The notes below the pieces were generated by a model. That model saw only the letters and a program-made list of their open reading frames with translations. It searched no databases and was not told the DNA's origin. Of a stretch of DNA of 14,732 nucleotides, positions 5,467-14,140 are shown one piece after another. The DNA comes from JAADEM01 sp965371855 (GTDB lineage: Bacteria > Bacteroidota > Bacteroidia > Bacteroidales > Marinilabiliaceae). Both the position numbers and the translations under genes were made by a program. The stretch lies in NCBI GenBank assembly GCA_965371855.1, contig CBDUZZ010000094.1:1-14732 (forward strand). Direction: 5' to 3'. Position 1 is the first letter of the stretch; each line of letters starts with the position of its first letter.

Positions 5467-6711
5467 TTATACCATCTCCCCATTAAGTATCACACTCTCC
5501 ACCTTATTCTCACCATAAGCATAGGTAAGATACTCCATTGATGGTATCTCCTTTGTGATTATCACATTTGCCTTTTTACCTTTTGCTATGGAGCCAAGCT
5601 CTTTATCCACACCCATAGCATAGGCCGTATTCTTTGTTACTGCATTAATCACCTCCTCAGGTAACATGCGGTACATGATACTACCCATTGCCATTATCAG
5701 TTGCATATTTCCTGATGGTGATGATCCCGGATTAAAGTCGGTGGCCAACGCAACAGGCAGTCCTGCTTCAATCATCTTCCGTGCCGGAGCAAGTGCCATG
5801 TTTAGAAAAAATGCTGCACCCGGAAGTATCGTGGGCATAGTACCGGAATCCTTCAAAGCTTCAATCTCCTCATCTCCTGTAAATTCAAGATGATCAACGG
5901 ACAAAGCATTATACTTCACTCCCACCTGAATACCTCCTGAATAATCCAGTTCATTGGCATGTATCTTTGGTTTCAAACCATAATGTGCAGCTGCCTCAAG
6001 TATTCTATCGGTATCCTTTACCGTAAAAAAGCCCTTATCACAAAAAACATCAACAAAATCAGCAAGATTTTCTTCTGCAACTTGTGGCAGCATTTCATTT
6101 ATTACCAGATCAACATACTTTGACTGATTATTACGGTACTCCATCGGAATGGAATGAGCCCCAAGAAAAGTAGCCTTTATGGTCAACGGACTTGTCTCTT
6201 TTAACCTTTTTATCACACGAAGCATTTTCAGTTCACTTTCGGTTGTTAGTCCATAACCGCTCTTTATTTCCACAGCTCCTGTACCCCACCGTGCTATCTC
6301 TTCCAATCGCTTATATGCATCCTTATACAACTGCTCCTCTGATACTTCTAACATCATCTTTGCCGAATTAAGGATTCCTCCACCCCGGGCAGCTATCTCT
6401 TCATATGACAATCCTTTTATTTTGTCAATGTATTCAATCTCCCGGCTTTGAGGATATACCAAATGAGTATGCGAATCACACCAGGCAGGCATCACTATTT
6501 TACCTGTTGCATCAATTTGCTTCTCGGGCAAAGTAACATTTTTTGGCAACTCGGCCATACTTCCATAATCATGGAGTACACCCTCTTTTATCCATAACCA
6601 TGCATTTTCAATTTTTGGAAGCCGACTCATCTCACTTCCTGCCACATAAGGAATATGCTGATCCTCTGTCTGCAACAATTGCTTTATGTTTTTAATAAAA
6701 ATCTCGCGCAT
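5467..6711 (-). CDS. hutI: Imidazolonepropionase
   Basis: This enzyme hydrolyses 4-imidazolone-5-propanoate to N-formimino-L-glutamate, the third step of histidine degradation, in the cytoplasm. It belongs to the metal-dependent amidohydrolase superfamily. Starting at ATG 6709-6711 the protein has 414 residues, the usual family length. The ATG at 6747 would add twelve non-conserved residues. Visible metal ligands are the HTH pair (His81, His83 in CDSHTHLVYPQSRE), His251 (KIHANELDYSGG) and Asp325 (ATDFNPGSSPSGN). His186 (LGAHSIPMEYR) and His274 (SVDHLE) are the expected conserved histidines. The EIKSGYGL and GILNSAK segments are also typical of HutI. ftcD, encoding the next enzyme, lies downstream on the same strand. 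The permease gene diverges upstream. hutH and hutU are not in the window. Confidence 0.96.
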   Translation of the reverse strand: MREIFIKNIKQLLQTEDQHIPYVAGSEMSRLPKIENAWLWIKEGVLHDYGSMAELPKNVTLPEKQIDATGKIVMPAWCDSHTHLVYPQSREIEYIDKIKGLSYEEIAARGGGILNSAKMMLEVSEEQLYKDAYKRLEEIARWGTGAVEIKSGYGLTTESELKMLRVIKRLKETSPLTIKATFLGAHSIPMEYRNNQSKYVDLVINEMLPQVAEENLADFVDVFCDKGFFTVKDTDRILEAAAHYGLKPKIHANELDYSGGIQVGVKYNALSVDHLEFTGDEEIEALKDSGTMPTILPGAAFFLNMALAPARKMIEAGLPVALATDFNPGSSPSGNMQLIMAMGSIMYRMLPEEVINAVTKNTAYAMGVDKELGSIAKGKKANVIITKEIPSMEYLTYAYGENKVESVILNGEMV

Positions 6712-6767
6712 AACACCACTTATATATACTTTTAAAGTTAAGCCCACTCCATAAAACTAAAGAAATA

Positions 6768-6887
6768 CGTCATTGCAAAGAAAATACGACTGAAGCCTGA
6801 CTACCGGACAGTCAGGCAATCTCACTAAATTGGAGTAACCAATAGTATTAGATTGTCACGTCCTCCTTCGTCGTTCTCGCAATGACG
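6768..6887. repeat. 120-bp inverted-repeat element upstream of hutI
   Basis: The ends CGTCATTGC (6768-6776) and GCAATGACG (6879-6887) are perfect 9-bp inverted repeats. Just inside are ACGACTGAAGC and CTTCGTCGT-type sequences that extend the complementarity imperfectly. A perfect inner hairpin, GCCTGACT (6795-6802) and AGTCAGGC (6810-6817), has a 7-base loop, and GCAATCT/AGATTGT flank the centre. CGTCATTGC...GCAATGACG elements with an inner GACTGAAGCAATCT are a widespread intergenic repeat type in several phyla (from memory). It codes for nothing and lies in the leader of hutI, so it may affect hutI expression. Confidence 0.75.
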
Positions 6888-7188
6888 AATTACGATTTTT
6901 CAGAGTGGAATCAAAGTTAATACTTTTTGGTTCTTTATTATTTGTAATGGATGGAATATTTATACCCAACCGCTTATGTAAACGGAAATAAAACAAAAAA
7001 TATTGAATTGACAGTTTATTAAACTAACACACAGTTAATCAATAATATTCCAAAACTATCGCGCTTCCATCATTCGATTTTAATCATTTTTACTGCAAAT
7101 ATTTTTGACTTTACATCTTCGCTTTTATAAAACTGTTTTTCACTCATTAAATATATTCTGTTATTTTTATGCAAAAATACACATAACA
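6888..7188 (+). promoter_or_regulatory. Upstream region of the permease with a candidate promoter
   Basis: No gene is seen in this stretch. TATTTTTG at 7100-7107 fits the -7 consensus TAnnTTTG and would give a leader of roughly 75 bases before the ATG at 7189. A TTCG at 7073-7076 is a poor, slightly distant -33 match. A clear minus-strand promoter for hutI was not found. The best -7-like sequence (TTTCTTTG, minus strand near 6775-6782) falls inside the inverted-repeat element. Confidence 0.35.
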
Positions 7189-8778
7189 ATGTTCAAAAAA
7201 ATACCGCATACATACGTAATTGTTTTCTCGCTTATCATAATGGCAGCCATTGCAACCTGGATTATTCCCGGTGGTAAATATCATGAAGAGATAAAAATTA
7301 TTGACGGTCATGAACAAACAATAATGGTATATGAGCAAACCGATAGTTATCCCCAGACATGGCAGGTTTTTGCAGCAATGTTTAAAGGTTTTGAAAAACA
7401 GGCAGGTATTATAGCTTTTATTTTAATGATTGGTGGTGCATTCTGGATACTTAATGACTCTAAAGCTATTGATGTAGGAATTTTGTCGATTCTTAAGTTT
7501 ATAAAAAAATTAAACAGATATAAAGCAATTAGATTTATTGGTGCAAATAATATTATTATAGTTCTGGTAATGCTAACGTTCTCTGTGTTTGGTGCTGTTT
7601 TTGGGATGAGCGAAGAAACCATTGCATTTATAGTTATTATTGTTCCTTTAGCTATATCAATGGGATATGATTCCATTACCGGGTTAGCTATGGTATTTGT
7701 TGCAGCAGGGCTGGGATTCGCTGGTGCAGTTCTCAATCCATTTACCATTGGAATTGCTCAAGGACTGGCAGGTTTGCCTCTTTTTTCCGGTTTTGAATAC
7801 AGATTGTTTTCATGGCTGGTAATCAATTTAATTGGCATAAGTTATATTTTATGGTACGCATCAAAAGTAAAACATCATCCTGAATCCTCATCGGTTCACA
7901 AAGAAGATGAATACTGGAGGAACTTGAGAGACAGCAACAATGAAAAAATGGAATACAAAACAACTGTTTCAGCATGGATAACTTTCATTCTGATAATGAT
8001 TGCCTTGGTATTATTCTCTATAGAATATCCTGAAACAACCTTGCGAATTGGCAATAACTTTTCAAAAACACTTCCTGCTATTCCTGTTATTACGGGTCTG
8101 TTTTTTATTTTTAGTATAATATCTTTGCGCAAGTCAGCCCACTTTTTTGTACTTACCATCCTGGGCTTTACTATAGTATTTCTTATTGTTGGAGTAATGA
8201 GCTATGGTTGGTATATCATGGAAATTGCAACTCTGTTTTTTGCAATGGGCATATTGGCAGGAATGGCAATGAATAAAAGTGCCAATAATATTACCAAACT
8301 ATTTATTGCCGGAGCAAAAGATATAATGACAGCAGCCCTTGTTGTTGGGCTGGCAGGTGGTATAATCATTATTCTTGAAGATGGTCAGATTATTCACACA
8401 ATCTTATACCGAATGTCTCAGTCGATGAATAACCTGGGGAACATTGCATCGGTAGGAATAATGTATGTAATACAAACCGGTATAAACATTGTTATTCCTA
8501 GTGGTTCAGCCAAAGCTGCATTAACAATGCCAATAATGGCACCATTCTCCGATCTTATTGGTCTGTCGAGGCAAGCAACAGTAATGGCATTTCAGTTTGG
8601 CGATGGTTTTACCAACCTCATCACTCCTACCTCACCGGTACTTATCGGTGTACTAGGTGTTGCAAGAATTCCTTATGTAAAATGGGTTAAGTGGATAATT
8701 CCGCTTATGATAGTACTTATCATTACCGGATTTCTGTTACTTATACCGACTGTAACAATGAATTTGAACGGGTTTTAA
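7189..8778 (+). CDS. YfcC/DcuC-family integral-membrane carrier
   Basis: This 529-residue polytopic membrane protein has about 12 hydrophobic segments and belongs to the C4-dicarboxylate/arginine-ornithine type carrier family (YfcC, DcuC superfamily). The N-terminus KKIPHTYVIVFSLIIMAAIA followed by WIIPGGKY is a hallmark of the family. Other conserved segments are FWILNDSKAIDVGI, FGMSEETIAFIVII, VLNPFTIGIAQGLAGLP and the C-terminal IPSGSAKAALTMPIMAPFSD with FGDGFTNLITPTSPVLIGVL. The start at 7189 is chosen over an ATG at 7105 because the family N-terminus begins there. Family members move basic amino acids, peptides or dicarboxylates, and the substrate cannot be read from sequence. Divergence from hutI suggests a link to histidine or glutamate catabolism (inference). 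Confidence 0.87.
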   Translation: MFKKIPHTYVIVFSLIIMAAIATWIIPGGKYHEEIKIIDGHEQTIMVYEQTDSYPQTWQVFAAMFKGFEKQAGIIAFILMIGGAFWILNDSKAIDVGILSILKFIKKLNRYKAIRFIGANNIIIVLVMLTFSVFGAVFGMSEETIAFIVIIVPLAISMGYDSITGLAMVFVAAGLGFAGAVLNPFTIGIAQGLAGLPLFSGFEYRLFSWLVINLIGISYILWYASKVKHHPESSSVHKEDEYWRNLRDSNNEKMEYKTTVSAWITFILIMIALVLFSIEYPETTLRIGNNFSKTLPAIPVITGLFFIFSIISLRKSAHFFVLTILGFTIVFLIVGVMSYGWYIMEIATLFFAMGILAGMAMNKSANNITKLFIAGAKDIMTAALVVGLAGGIIIILEDGQIIHTILYRMSQSMNNLGNIASVGIMYVIQTGINIVIPSGSAKAALTMPIMAPFSDLIGLSRQATVMAFQFGDGFTNLITPTSPVLIGVLGVARIPYVKWVKWIIPLMIVLIITGFLLLIPTVTMNLNGF

Positions 8779-8883
8779 TATTATTGAAACAAGAACTTGT
8801 TAAAACAAAACAGATATTTATGTGTTATGAGAAGAAAGATCTGGATTTAATCAGATTTTATTTGTCCATTAAAATATCAGCAT

Positions 8884-9909
8884 ATGGAGACAAAAGAGCA
8901 AAAATCGAGAAGAGATTTTTTGAAAAAGATCATTGCAACTTCAGTTGTTGCCGGCCTGTCATCTTATGTAAAGCCGGCTGAGCTACTTGCTGCAATGGCT
9001 GCAGAAGGAAAACTTCCACGCAGACCTTTAGGAAAAACAGGTCATATGGTTGGAATATTCAGTTTAGGCGGTCAGGCAACAATAGAAACCATTGGGAAAG
9101 ATAAACAGGCTGAGGAAATTATAAATAGAGCCATTGATCTTGGTATTAATTATATAGATACTGCTGCTGCTTATGGCAGGCCAACTGATACTATCACTAA
9201 AAAGGAAGCGATGGGTACTAGTGAAAAGCACATTGGCCGGATAATGAAATATCGTCGTAACGAAGTATTTCTTGCCTCCAAAACACACGATCGCACATAT
9301 GATGGTTCAATGCGTTTATTGGAAAAAACATTGAAAAATCTTCAGACTGACCACCTTGACTTGTGGCAGGTACATAACGTAAAGAAAAGAGAAAGGACCC
9401 AGCTTGATAACTTTTTCGCAAAAGACGGAGTAATTAGGGCAATGGAAAAAGCCAAAGAGGAAGGGATGGTTCGTTTTATTGGATGTACCGGTCATGAAGA
9501 CCCTGAAACCTTAAGGGATTTAATTGAGCGCTATCCTTTCGATAATATATTAATGGCTATCAATGCAGCTGACAAACAATACAACTCTTTTATTGAGAAA
9601 CTATTGCCTGTTGCTGTTAAAAAAGAGATGGGTATCGTTGGCATGAAAATACCTGCCCGGGACAGAATTTTCTCAAACGGAGGAATAATTACGATGAAAG
9701 AGGCTATGGATTATGTCATGACCCTTCCCATAAGTACAATTATTGTTGGCATTGACAAAATAACAGAGCTTGAAGAAAATGTAAAGATTGCCAAAGAATT
9801 TAAAAATCTTACTGTTGATGATATGTTGGCTATAGAAGAAAAAGCAAAACCATACTACAAAGACCTAATGTTTTATAAAGGATTATCTAAATGGCCTCCC
9901 GAATGGTAG
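8884..9909 (+). CDS. Tat-signal aldo/keto reductase
   Basis: This 341-residue aldo/keto reductase would reduce an aldehyde or ketone with NAD(P)H; its substrate is unknown. The N-terminus has a twin-arginine motif, SRRDFLKK (residues 8-15), then a hydrophobic stretch IIATSVVAGLSSYV, indicating Tat export as a folded protein. The mature domain starts near LPRRPLGKTG. The AKR tetrad is visible: Asp92 and Tyr97 (YIDTAAAYG), Lys133 (LASKTHD) and His164 (WQVHNV). The C-terminal region contains MGIVGMKIPARDR and STIIVGIDKITELEENV, the latter near the cofactor-binding end. It lies 105 bp after the permease on the same strand and is closed by the terminator at 9980, so the two may be co-transcribed. 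A cofactor-dependent enzyme outside the cytoplasm is odd but recurrent in Bacteroidota. Confidence 0.9.
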   Translation: METKEQKSRRDFLKKIIATSVVAGLSSYVKPAELLAAMAAEGKLPRRPLGKTGHMVGIFSLGGQATIETIGKDKQAEEIINRAIDLGINYIDTAAAYGRPTDTITKKEAMGTSEKHIGRIMKYRRNEVFLASKTHDRTYDGSMRLLEKTLKNLQTDHLDLWQVHNVKKRERTQLDNFFAKDGVIRAMEKAKEEGMVRFIGCTGHEDPETLRDLIERYPFDNILMAINAADKQYNSFIEKLLPVAVKKEMGIVGMKIPARDRIFSNGGIITMKEAMDYVMTLPISTIIVGIDKITELEENVKIAKEFKNLTVDDMLAIEEKAKPYYKDLMFYKGLSKWPPEW

Positions 9910-9979
9910 ACATTAATAATGTTTGAATAAGGAAAATCTCTATCTTTTCTTTTTCCCTTAACTAACTGATTTTTTATTC

Positions 9980-10008
9980 CGCCGGCATTCTTTTCCGGCG
10001 TTTTTTTT
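9980..10008 (+). terminator. Intrinsic terminator after the aldo/keto reductase
   Basis: CGCCGG (9980-9985) and CCGGCG (9995-10000) form a GC-rich stem with a 9-base loop, followed by eight T (10001-10008). It lies 70 bases after the stop codon, a textbook Rho-independent terminator for the permease/reductase transcript. Confidence 0.88.
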
Positions 10009-10184
10009 ATAGGTATCTGTAAGCGAAAATAACTCCAGTTATCCCATTTTAGTGCTTTTCACAACCAAAAGATAATTAGAATCATACAAAGTTTTATTTA
10101 CATCATTGACAAATTGAGTTAGCATCAAAAAAATTTATTCGGATAAAATATTTACATGCTTTAGGAGAATGATTTTTTATAGCG

Positions 10185-10192
10185 TATTTTTG
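10185..10192 (+). promoter_or_regulatory. Candidate -7 element of the beta-galactosidase promoter
   Basis: TATTTTTG matches TAnnTTTG and lies 39 bases before the ATG at 10231. The expected -33 position holds TTTAG rather than a clean TTTG. The rest of the intergenic stretch after the terminator (10009-10184) shows no gene, strong hairpin or clear operator. Confidence 0.4.
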
Positions 10193-10230
10193 TAATTACA
10201 ACCAATTATGAATAATTAATTTTTATACTT

Positions 10231-13200
10231 ATGAATTATAAAGGCATATTTCTATCTGTCATATTTATTATGACTGCTTTACTTTCCCGGGCACAAAATG
10301 ATTGGGAAAATCCAAAGGTATTCCAAATTAACAAAATGGAATCCCATGCTCATTTTTTCAGCTTCAGCAATGAAAAAGAGGCATTAAAAAATGATTGGAA
10401 AAATTCAGAATACTACGAACTATTAAATGGAACATGGAAATTCAACTGGGTGAAAAAACCTGCCGACCGTCCTGTTGATTTCTACATGGAGTCTTATGAC
10501 GTATCAGGATGGAAGGACATTAAAGTTCCGGGAAACTGGGAGGTTGAAGGTGTGAGAATGGGAGAGAATTTTGGTATCCCAATTTATGTAAACACTACTT
10601 ACCCGTGGACAGATAAGCGGCCTGTGCCACCGGCCATACCCCACGATTGGAATCCTGTAGGCTCATACCGCCACACATTTAATATTCCGGAAAATTGGGA
10701 TGGGCGTGAAATAATCTTACATTTCGGTGCTGTAAAATCAGCTATGTATGTATGGGTAAATGGTAAAAAAGTTGGTTATTCACAAGGTTCTAAACTACCT
10801 GCTGAATTCGATATTACCTCGTTTGTTCGTACCGGCAAAAACACATTAGCTGTAGAAGTTTACCGCTGGAGCGACGGTTCATATCTGGAATGTCAGGATT
10901 TCTGGAGATTAAGTGGTATTGAAAGAGACGTTTTTATTTACGCCCCTCCCAAAACACGCATACGTGATTTCTTCTTCCATGCGGGATTGGATGACAATTT
11001 TAATGATGCCAATTTCACTGTTGATATTGAACTGAAGAATCATCTTAAAAAGTCGCCTAAGGTTATTGTTGAAGCTAAAATTATTGACGGCAACAAAGAG
11101 ATTTTTTCATCAACCAATAGCATAAATCTGTCAGACACAAAATCAACTACCATTACCGGTACAGTTAAATCACCCAAAAAGTGGTCAGCTGAAACTCCAA
11201 ATCTGTACACCCTTGTTTTAACTTTAAAGGATAAAAAAGGAAAAACAATTGAATCCACGACCACAAAAATTGGATTCAGAAAAGTTGAAATAAAAGGAGG
11301 ACAACTGCTTGTTAACGGCAAAGCTGTTCTGCTTAAAGGTGTTGATCGCCATGAACATGATGAGTACACAGGCCATGTTATTTCAGAAGAGTCAATGATT
11401 CAGGATATCAAAATAATGAAAGAGCATAACATTAATGCAGTAAGAACCTGCCACTATCCTGACGCTGAAAGATGGTATGAGTTATGTGATGAATACGGAA
11501 TATATCTTGTTGACGAAGCTAACATCGAATCACATGGTATGGGTTACGGCAAGGAATCACTTGCAAAAGACACTACCTGGATGGGTGCTCATATTGAACG
11601 AACTAAACGAATGGTTGAAAGAGATAAAAACCATCCTTCAGTAATAATATGGTCTTTGGGAAATGAAGCCGGTGACGGGCCTAACTTCGTTGCAACATAT
11701 AACTGGATACACAAACGAGACAATACTCGTCCGGTACAATATGAGCGTGCCGGCACTGCTGACCACACCGATATCGTATGCCCAATGTATGCTCCTATTG
11801 ACCACATGGTTCGTTATGGCCGGACTATTCAGAAACGCCCATACATCCAATGTGAATATGCTCATGCTATGGGTAACAGCGTAGGTAACCTACAGGAATA
11901 CTGGGATGTAATTGAAAAATACGACAATCTGCAAGGTGGTTTTATATGGGACTGGGTTGATCAGGGTCTGGTGAAGTATAATGATAAAGGAGAAAAGTTC
12001 TGGGCTTATGGTGGTGATTACGGACCTGAGGGGACACCAAGTGACGCCAACTTCTGTTTGAACGGACTTGTTAATCCTGACAGAACATTACACCCTTCAA
12101 TATATGAAGTTAAAAAAGTGTATCAGGACATTAAAATAAAGTCTGTTGATTTTGCAAACAATACAGTTTGTTTAAAAAACGGTTATTTTTTCATCAACCT
12201 TGATAATTTCAACCTAAGCTGGGAAGTTAAAGCTGATGGGATTTCTGTTCTTAAAGGAGAAAGTCCGGTATCAGGAATTGAACCGGGAAAATCAGGTGAA
12301 ATATCATTAAACCTCAGAAAACTAACTAAATCACCCGGTAAAGATTACTACATATTTTTTGCAGTTAGCTTAAAGAATGACTGGGGAATTTTACCCGCCA
12401 ACACTGTTTTAGCTACAGAACAATTCAAGCTGCCTAACAGTAAACCGGAAAAAGTAAAAATAAACAGGGGTGCTGCTATTGATGTTAAGTCAACAGAGAC
12501 TAAAGTTGTAGTTTCCGGTGACCGCTTTATTGCATCTTTTGACAACACAAAAGGGATATTAGTATCGTATAAATATGATGGCAAAGACCTGCTGGAAAGC
12601 GGCCCTGTTCCAAATTTCTGGAGAGCACCTAATGACAACGACTATGGATACAGAATGACACAAAGACTGGGTGTATGGCGTCATGCCGGAGAATCAAGAG
12701 TTTTGGATGATTTCTCCGTGACCAAAGCCGGGAATAATGAAGTAAGCGTTGCCTATTTTTTCACTCTACCTGAAACAAAAAGCAAACTCACTATTACCTA
12801 CTTAGTTTATGGCACAGGTGATATAGTTATAAATTACGATTTCAGGATTGGAGACAAAAAAGCTCCAATGATTCCAAGATTGGGTATGATGATGGTTCTT
12901 CCAAAAGAGTATGAAAACGTTTCATGGTTCGGACGCGGCCCGTGGGAAAACTATTCTGACAGAAACACTTCAGCTTTTATCGATCTATACAAAAGTACAG
13001 TTACGGAACAATTCTACCCATACCCAACCCCACAGGAAACAGGTTACAAATCGGATGTTAAATGGGTTTCGGTAACAAATGCTAACGGAAACGGATGGCT
13101 TATTAGGGGAGACTCTCCTATTGGTTTCTCTGCCCTCCATTTCTCACCTGAAGACCTGACCTTTGAACGCAGAGGTACCGTACATCCTGTTGATATTAAA

Positions 13201-13347
13201 GCAAAGGAAGAGACATATCTTAATATCGATCATCTGATGATGGGCGTTGGTGGTGATAATTCATGGGGAGCAAGGCCTCACGCCAATTTCTCAATTGCTC
13301 CAAAAGATTACTCTTTTAAAATCAAGTTAAAACCTATTTCTAAATAA
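10231..13347 (+). CDS. lacZ: Secreted GH2-family beta-galactosidase
   Basis: This 1038-residue LacZ-type glycoside hydrolase of family 2 cleaves terminal beta-galactosides, probably in the periplasm or at the surface. Residues 1-21 form a signal peptide ending LLSRA before QNDWENP. The order follows E. coli LacZ: sugar-binding jelly-roll (about 55-240), Ig-like domain (about 243-350), TIM barrel (about 352-645), a second Ig-like region, and the Bgal small-chain domain (about 762-1035, with FWRAPNDNDYG). The acid/base is Glu479 in SLGNEAGDG and the nucleophile is Glu542 in IQCEYAHAMGNS. RTCHYPD and FIWDWVDQG are also LacZ signatures. No sugar transporter or SusC/SusD pair is adjacent. Activity on other beta-galactosidic glycans is equally possible. 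Confidence 0.94.
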   Translation: MNYKGIFLSVIFIMTALLSRAQNDWENPKVFQINKMESHAHFFSFSNEKEALKNDWKNSEYYELLNGTWKFNWVKKPADRPVDFYMESYDVSGWKDIKVPGNWEVEGVRMGENFGIPIYVNTTYPWTDKRPVPPAIPHDWNPVGSYRHTFNIPENWDGREIILHFGAVKSAMYVWVNGKKVGYSQGSKLPAEFDITSFVRTGKNTLAVEVYRWSDGSYLECQDFWRLSGIERDVFIYAPPKTRIRDFFFHAGLDDNFNDANFTVDIELKNHLKKSPKVIVEAKIIDGNKEIFSSTNSINLSDTKSTTITGTVKSPKKWSAETPNLYTLVLTLKDKKGKTIESTTTKIGFRKVEIKGGQLLVNGKAVLLKGVDRHEHDEYTGHVISEESMIQDIKIMKEHNINAVRTCHYPDAERWYELCDEYGIYLVDEANIESHGMGYGKESLAKDTTWMGAHIERTKRMVERDKNHPSVIIWSLGNEAGDGPNFVATYNWIHKRDNTRPVQYERAGTADHTDIVCPMYAPIDHMVRYGRTIQKRPYIQCEYAHAMGNSVGNLQEYWDVIEKYDNLQGGFIWDWVDQGLVKYNDKGEKFWAYGGDYGPEGTPSDANFCLNGLVNPDRTLHPSIYEVKKVYQDIKIKSVDFANNTVCLKNGYFFINLDNFNLSWEVKADGISVLKGESPVSGIEPGKSGEISLNLRKLTKSPGKDYYIFFAVSLKNDWGILPANTVLATEQFKLPNSKPEKVKINRGAAIDVKSTETKVVVSGDRFIASFDNTKGILVSYKYDGKDLLESGPVPNFWRAPNDNDYGYRMTQRLGVWRHAGESRVLDDFSVTKAGNNEVSVAYFFTLPETKSKLTITYLVYGTGDIVINYDFRIGDKKAPMIPRLGMMMVLPKEYENVSWFGRGPWENYSDRNTSAFIDLYKSTVTEQFYPYPTPQETGYKSDVKWVSVTNANGNGWLIRGDSPIGFSALHFSPEDLTFERRGTVHPVDIKAKEETYLNIDHLMMGVGGDNSWGARPHANFSIAPKDYSFKIKLKPISK

Positions 13348-13362
13348 AAACTATTTAGATAA

Positions 13363-13400
13363 AAACAAAGGCCACTGTCATCTAACGGTGGCCTTTGTTT
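13363..13400. terminator. Bidirectional terminator hairpin
   Basis: AAACAAAGGCCAC (13363-13375) and GTGGCCTTTGTTT (13388-13400) form a perfect 13-bp stem around a 12-base loop. The A-rich left arm and T-rich right arm supply a U-tract in either direction. It lies between the convergent beta-galactosidase gene (plus) and the coiled-coil gene (minus), so it can end both transcripts. Confidence 0.85.
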
Positions 13401-13437
13401 AGTGATATTAACAACACATTCAATAACATACTAACAA

Positions 13438-14004
13438 CTATGTTTTGAATCCCTTATTTTTTTCGTTCTTCTCTTTAAGACTAGAAATAGCTTTTTGCAT
13501 TTCTTGTAACTGTTTCTTTTGCTGACTGTTTTTTTCTATCAAAGCGTTATACTGTTCTAACAGGTGGGCTTTGGTTGATATAAGATTCTCAAGCTGCTTA
13601 CTTATATTCATTTTATGTTTTTCTAATCTTAAGTATTTTTTTTCCAATGCAACATTTTTATCAAGTACCTCTTTTAAGAGTTTACGAATAAATCCTTTCT
13701 CCCTTCTTACCTCTTTTGAAAATTCCTGACTTTTTCTTAACTGCTTTGTTAACCCCTCCTTTTTTCTAGTCAAAACCTCATTATCATAAGCAAGTTCATC
13801 TGTTCTTTGAATTAACTTCCCCAACTTATGTTCAAGTTTCAAAACCATAATTCTGAGATTATGTTTTTCTTCCGGTTCAAATCCCCATTTAGTACGAATA
13901 AACCGTTTTTTATTATCAGTTTTAATATATCCGTTTTCATTACCGGAAATTTTTTCCAGTCCCAAAATATGTGCGATTATATCATAAGCAGTTTTAAACT
14001 TCAT
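13438..14004 (-). CDS. Coiled-coil protein of unknown function
   Basis: A start at ATG 14002-14004 gives 188 residues; the ATG at 14025 would add MLVNHYF, which looks non-coding. The first 45 or so residues (MKFKTAYDIIAHILGLEKIS and a basic stretch KKRFIRTKWGFEPEE) may be a small folded segment. From about residue 48 to the end the sequence is nearly all charged heptad-like helix rich in Lys, Glu, Leu and Gln, indicating a long coiled coil. It has no signal peptide, no membrane segment and no catalytic motif, so a structural or scaffold role in the cytoplasm is likely. I do not recognise a family. It is divergent from the Nudix gene (136-bp gap) and convergent with the beta-galactosidase. No regulatory site is clear. 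Confidence 0.65.
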   Translation of the reverse strand: MKFKTAYDIIAHILGLEKISGNENGYIKTDNKKRFIRTKWGFEPEEKHNLRIMVLKLEHKLGKLIQRTDELAYDNEVLTRKKEGLTKQLRKSQEFSKEVRREKGFIRKLLKEVLDKNVALEKKYLRLEKHKMNISKQLENLISTKAHLLEQYNALIEKNSQQKKQLQEMQKAISSLKEKNEKNKGFKT

Positions 14005-14140
14005 AAAATAGTGATTTACAAGCACAACAGAATAAATACTTCTGCTTTACAAAAACTTTACCTTAATTTCTTTTTAACAAATATTCCATGAGAATTTAAA
14101 TTTACTATTTTTATAGAAAAAAGCGAAAAAAAAGGGTAAT

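Noticed and set aside
6712..6747. Upstream ATG for hutI
   Set aside because: It adds twelve residues (MGLTLKVYISGV) not expected at the HutI N-terminus; the start at 6711 gives the usual length.
7105..7188. Upstream ATG for the permease
   Set aside because: The 28 extra residues are not membrane-carrier-like and overlap the best promoter motif; the family N-terminus begins at 7189.
8691..8981. 96-codon plus-strand frame between permease and reductase
   Set aside because: It overlaps the ends of both neighbouring genes in another frame and has no protein-like pattern.
14005..14025. Upstream ATG for the coiled-coil gene
   Set aside because: The seven added residues MLVNHYF look like leader sequence, and MKFKTAYDII is a more natural start.
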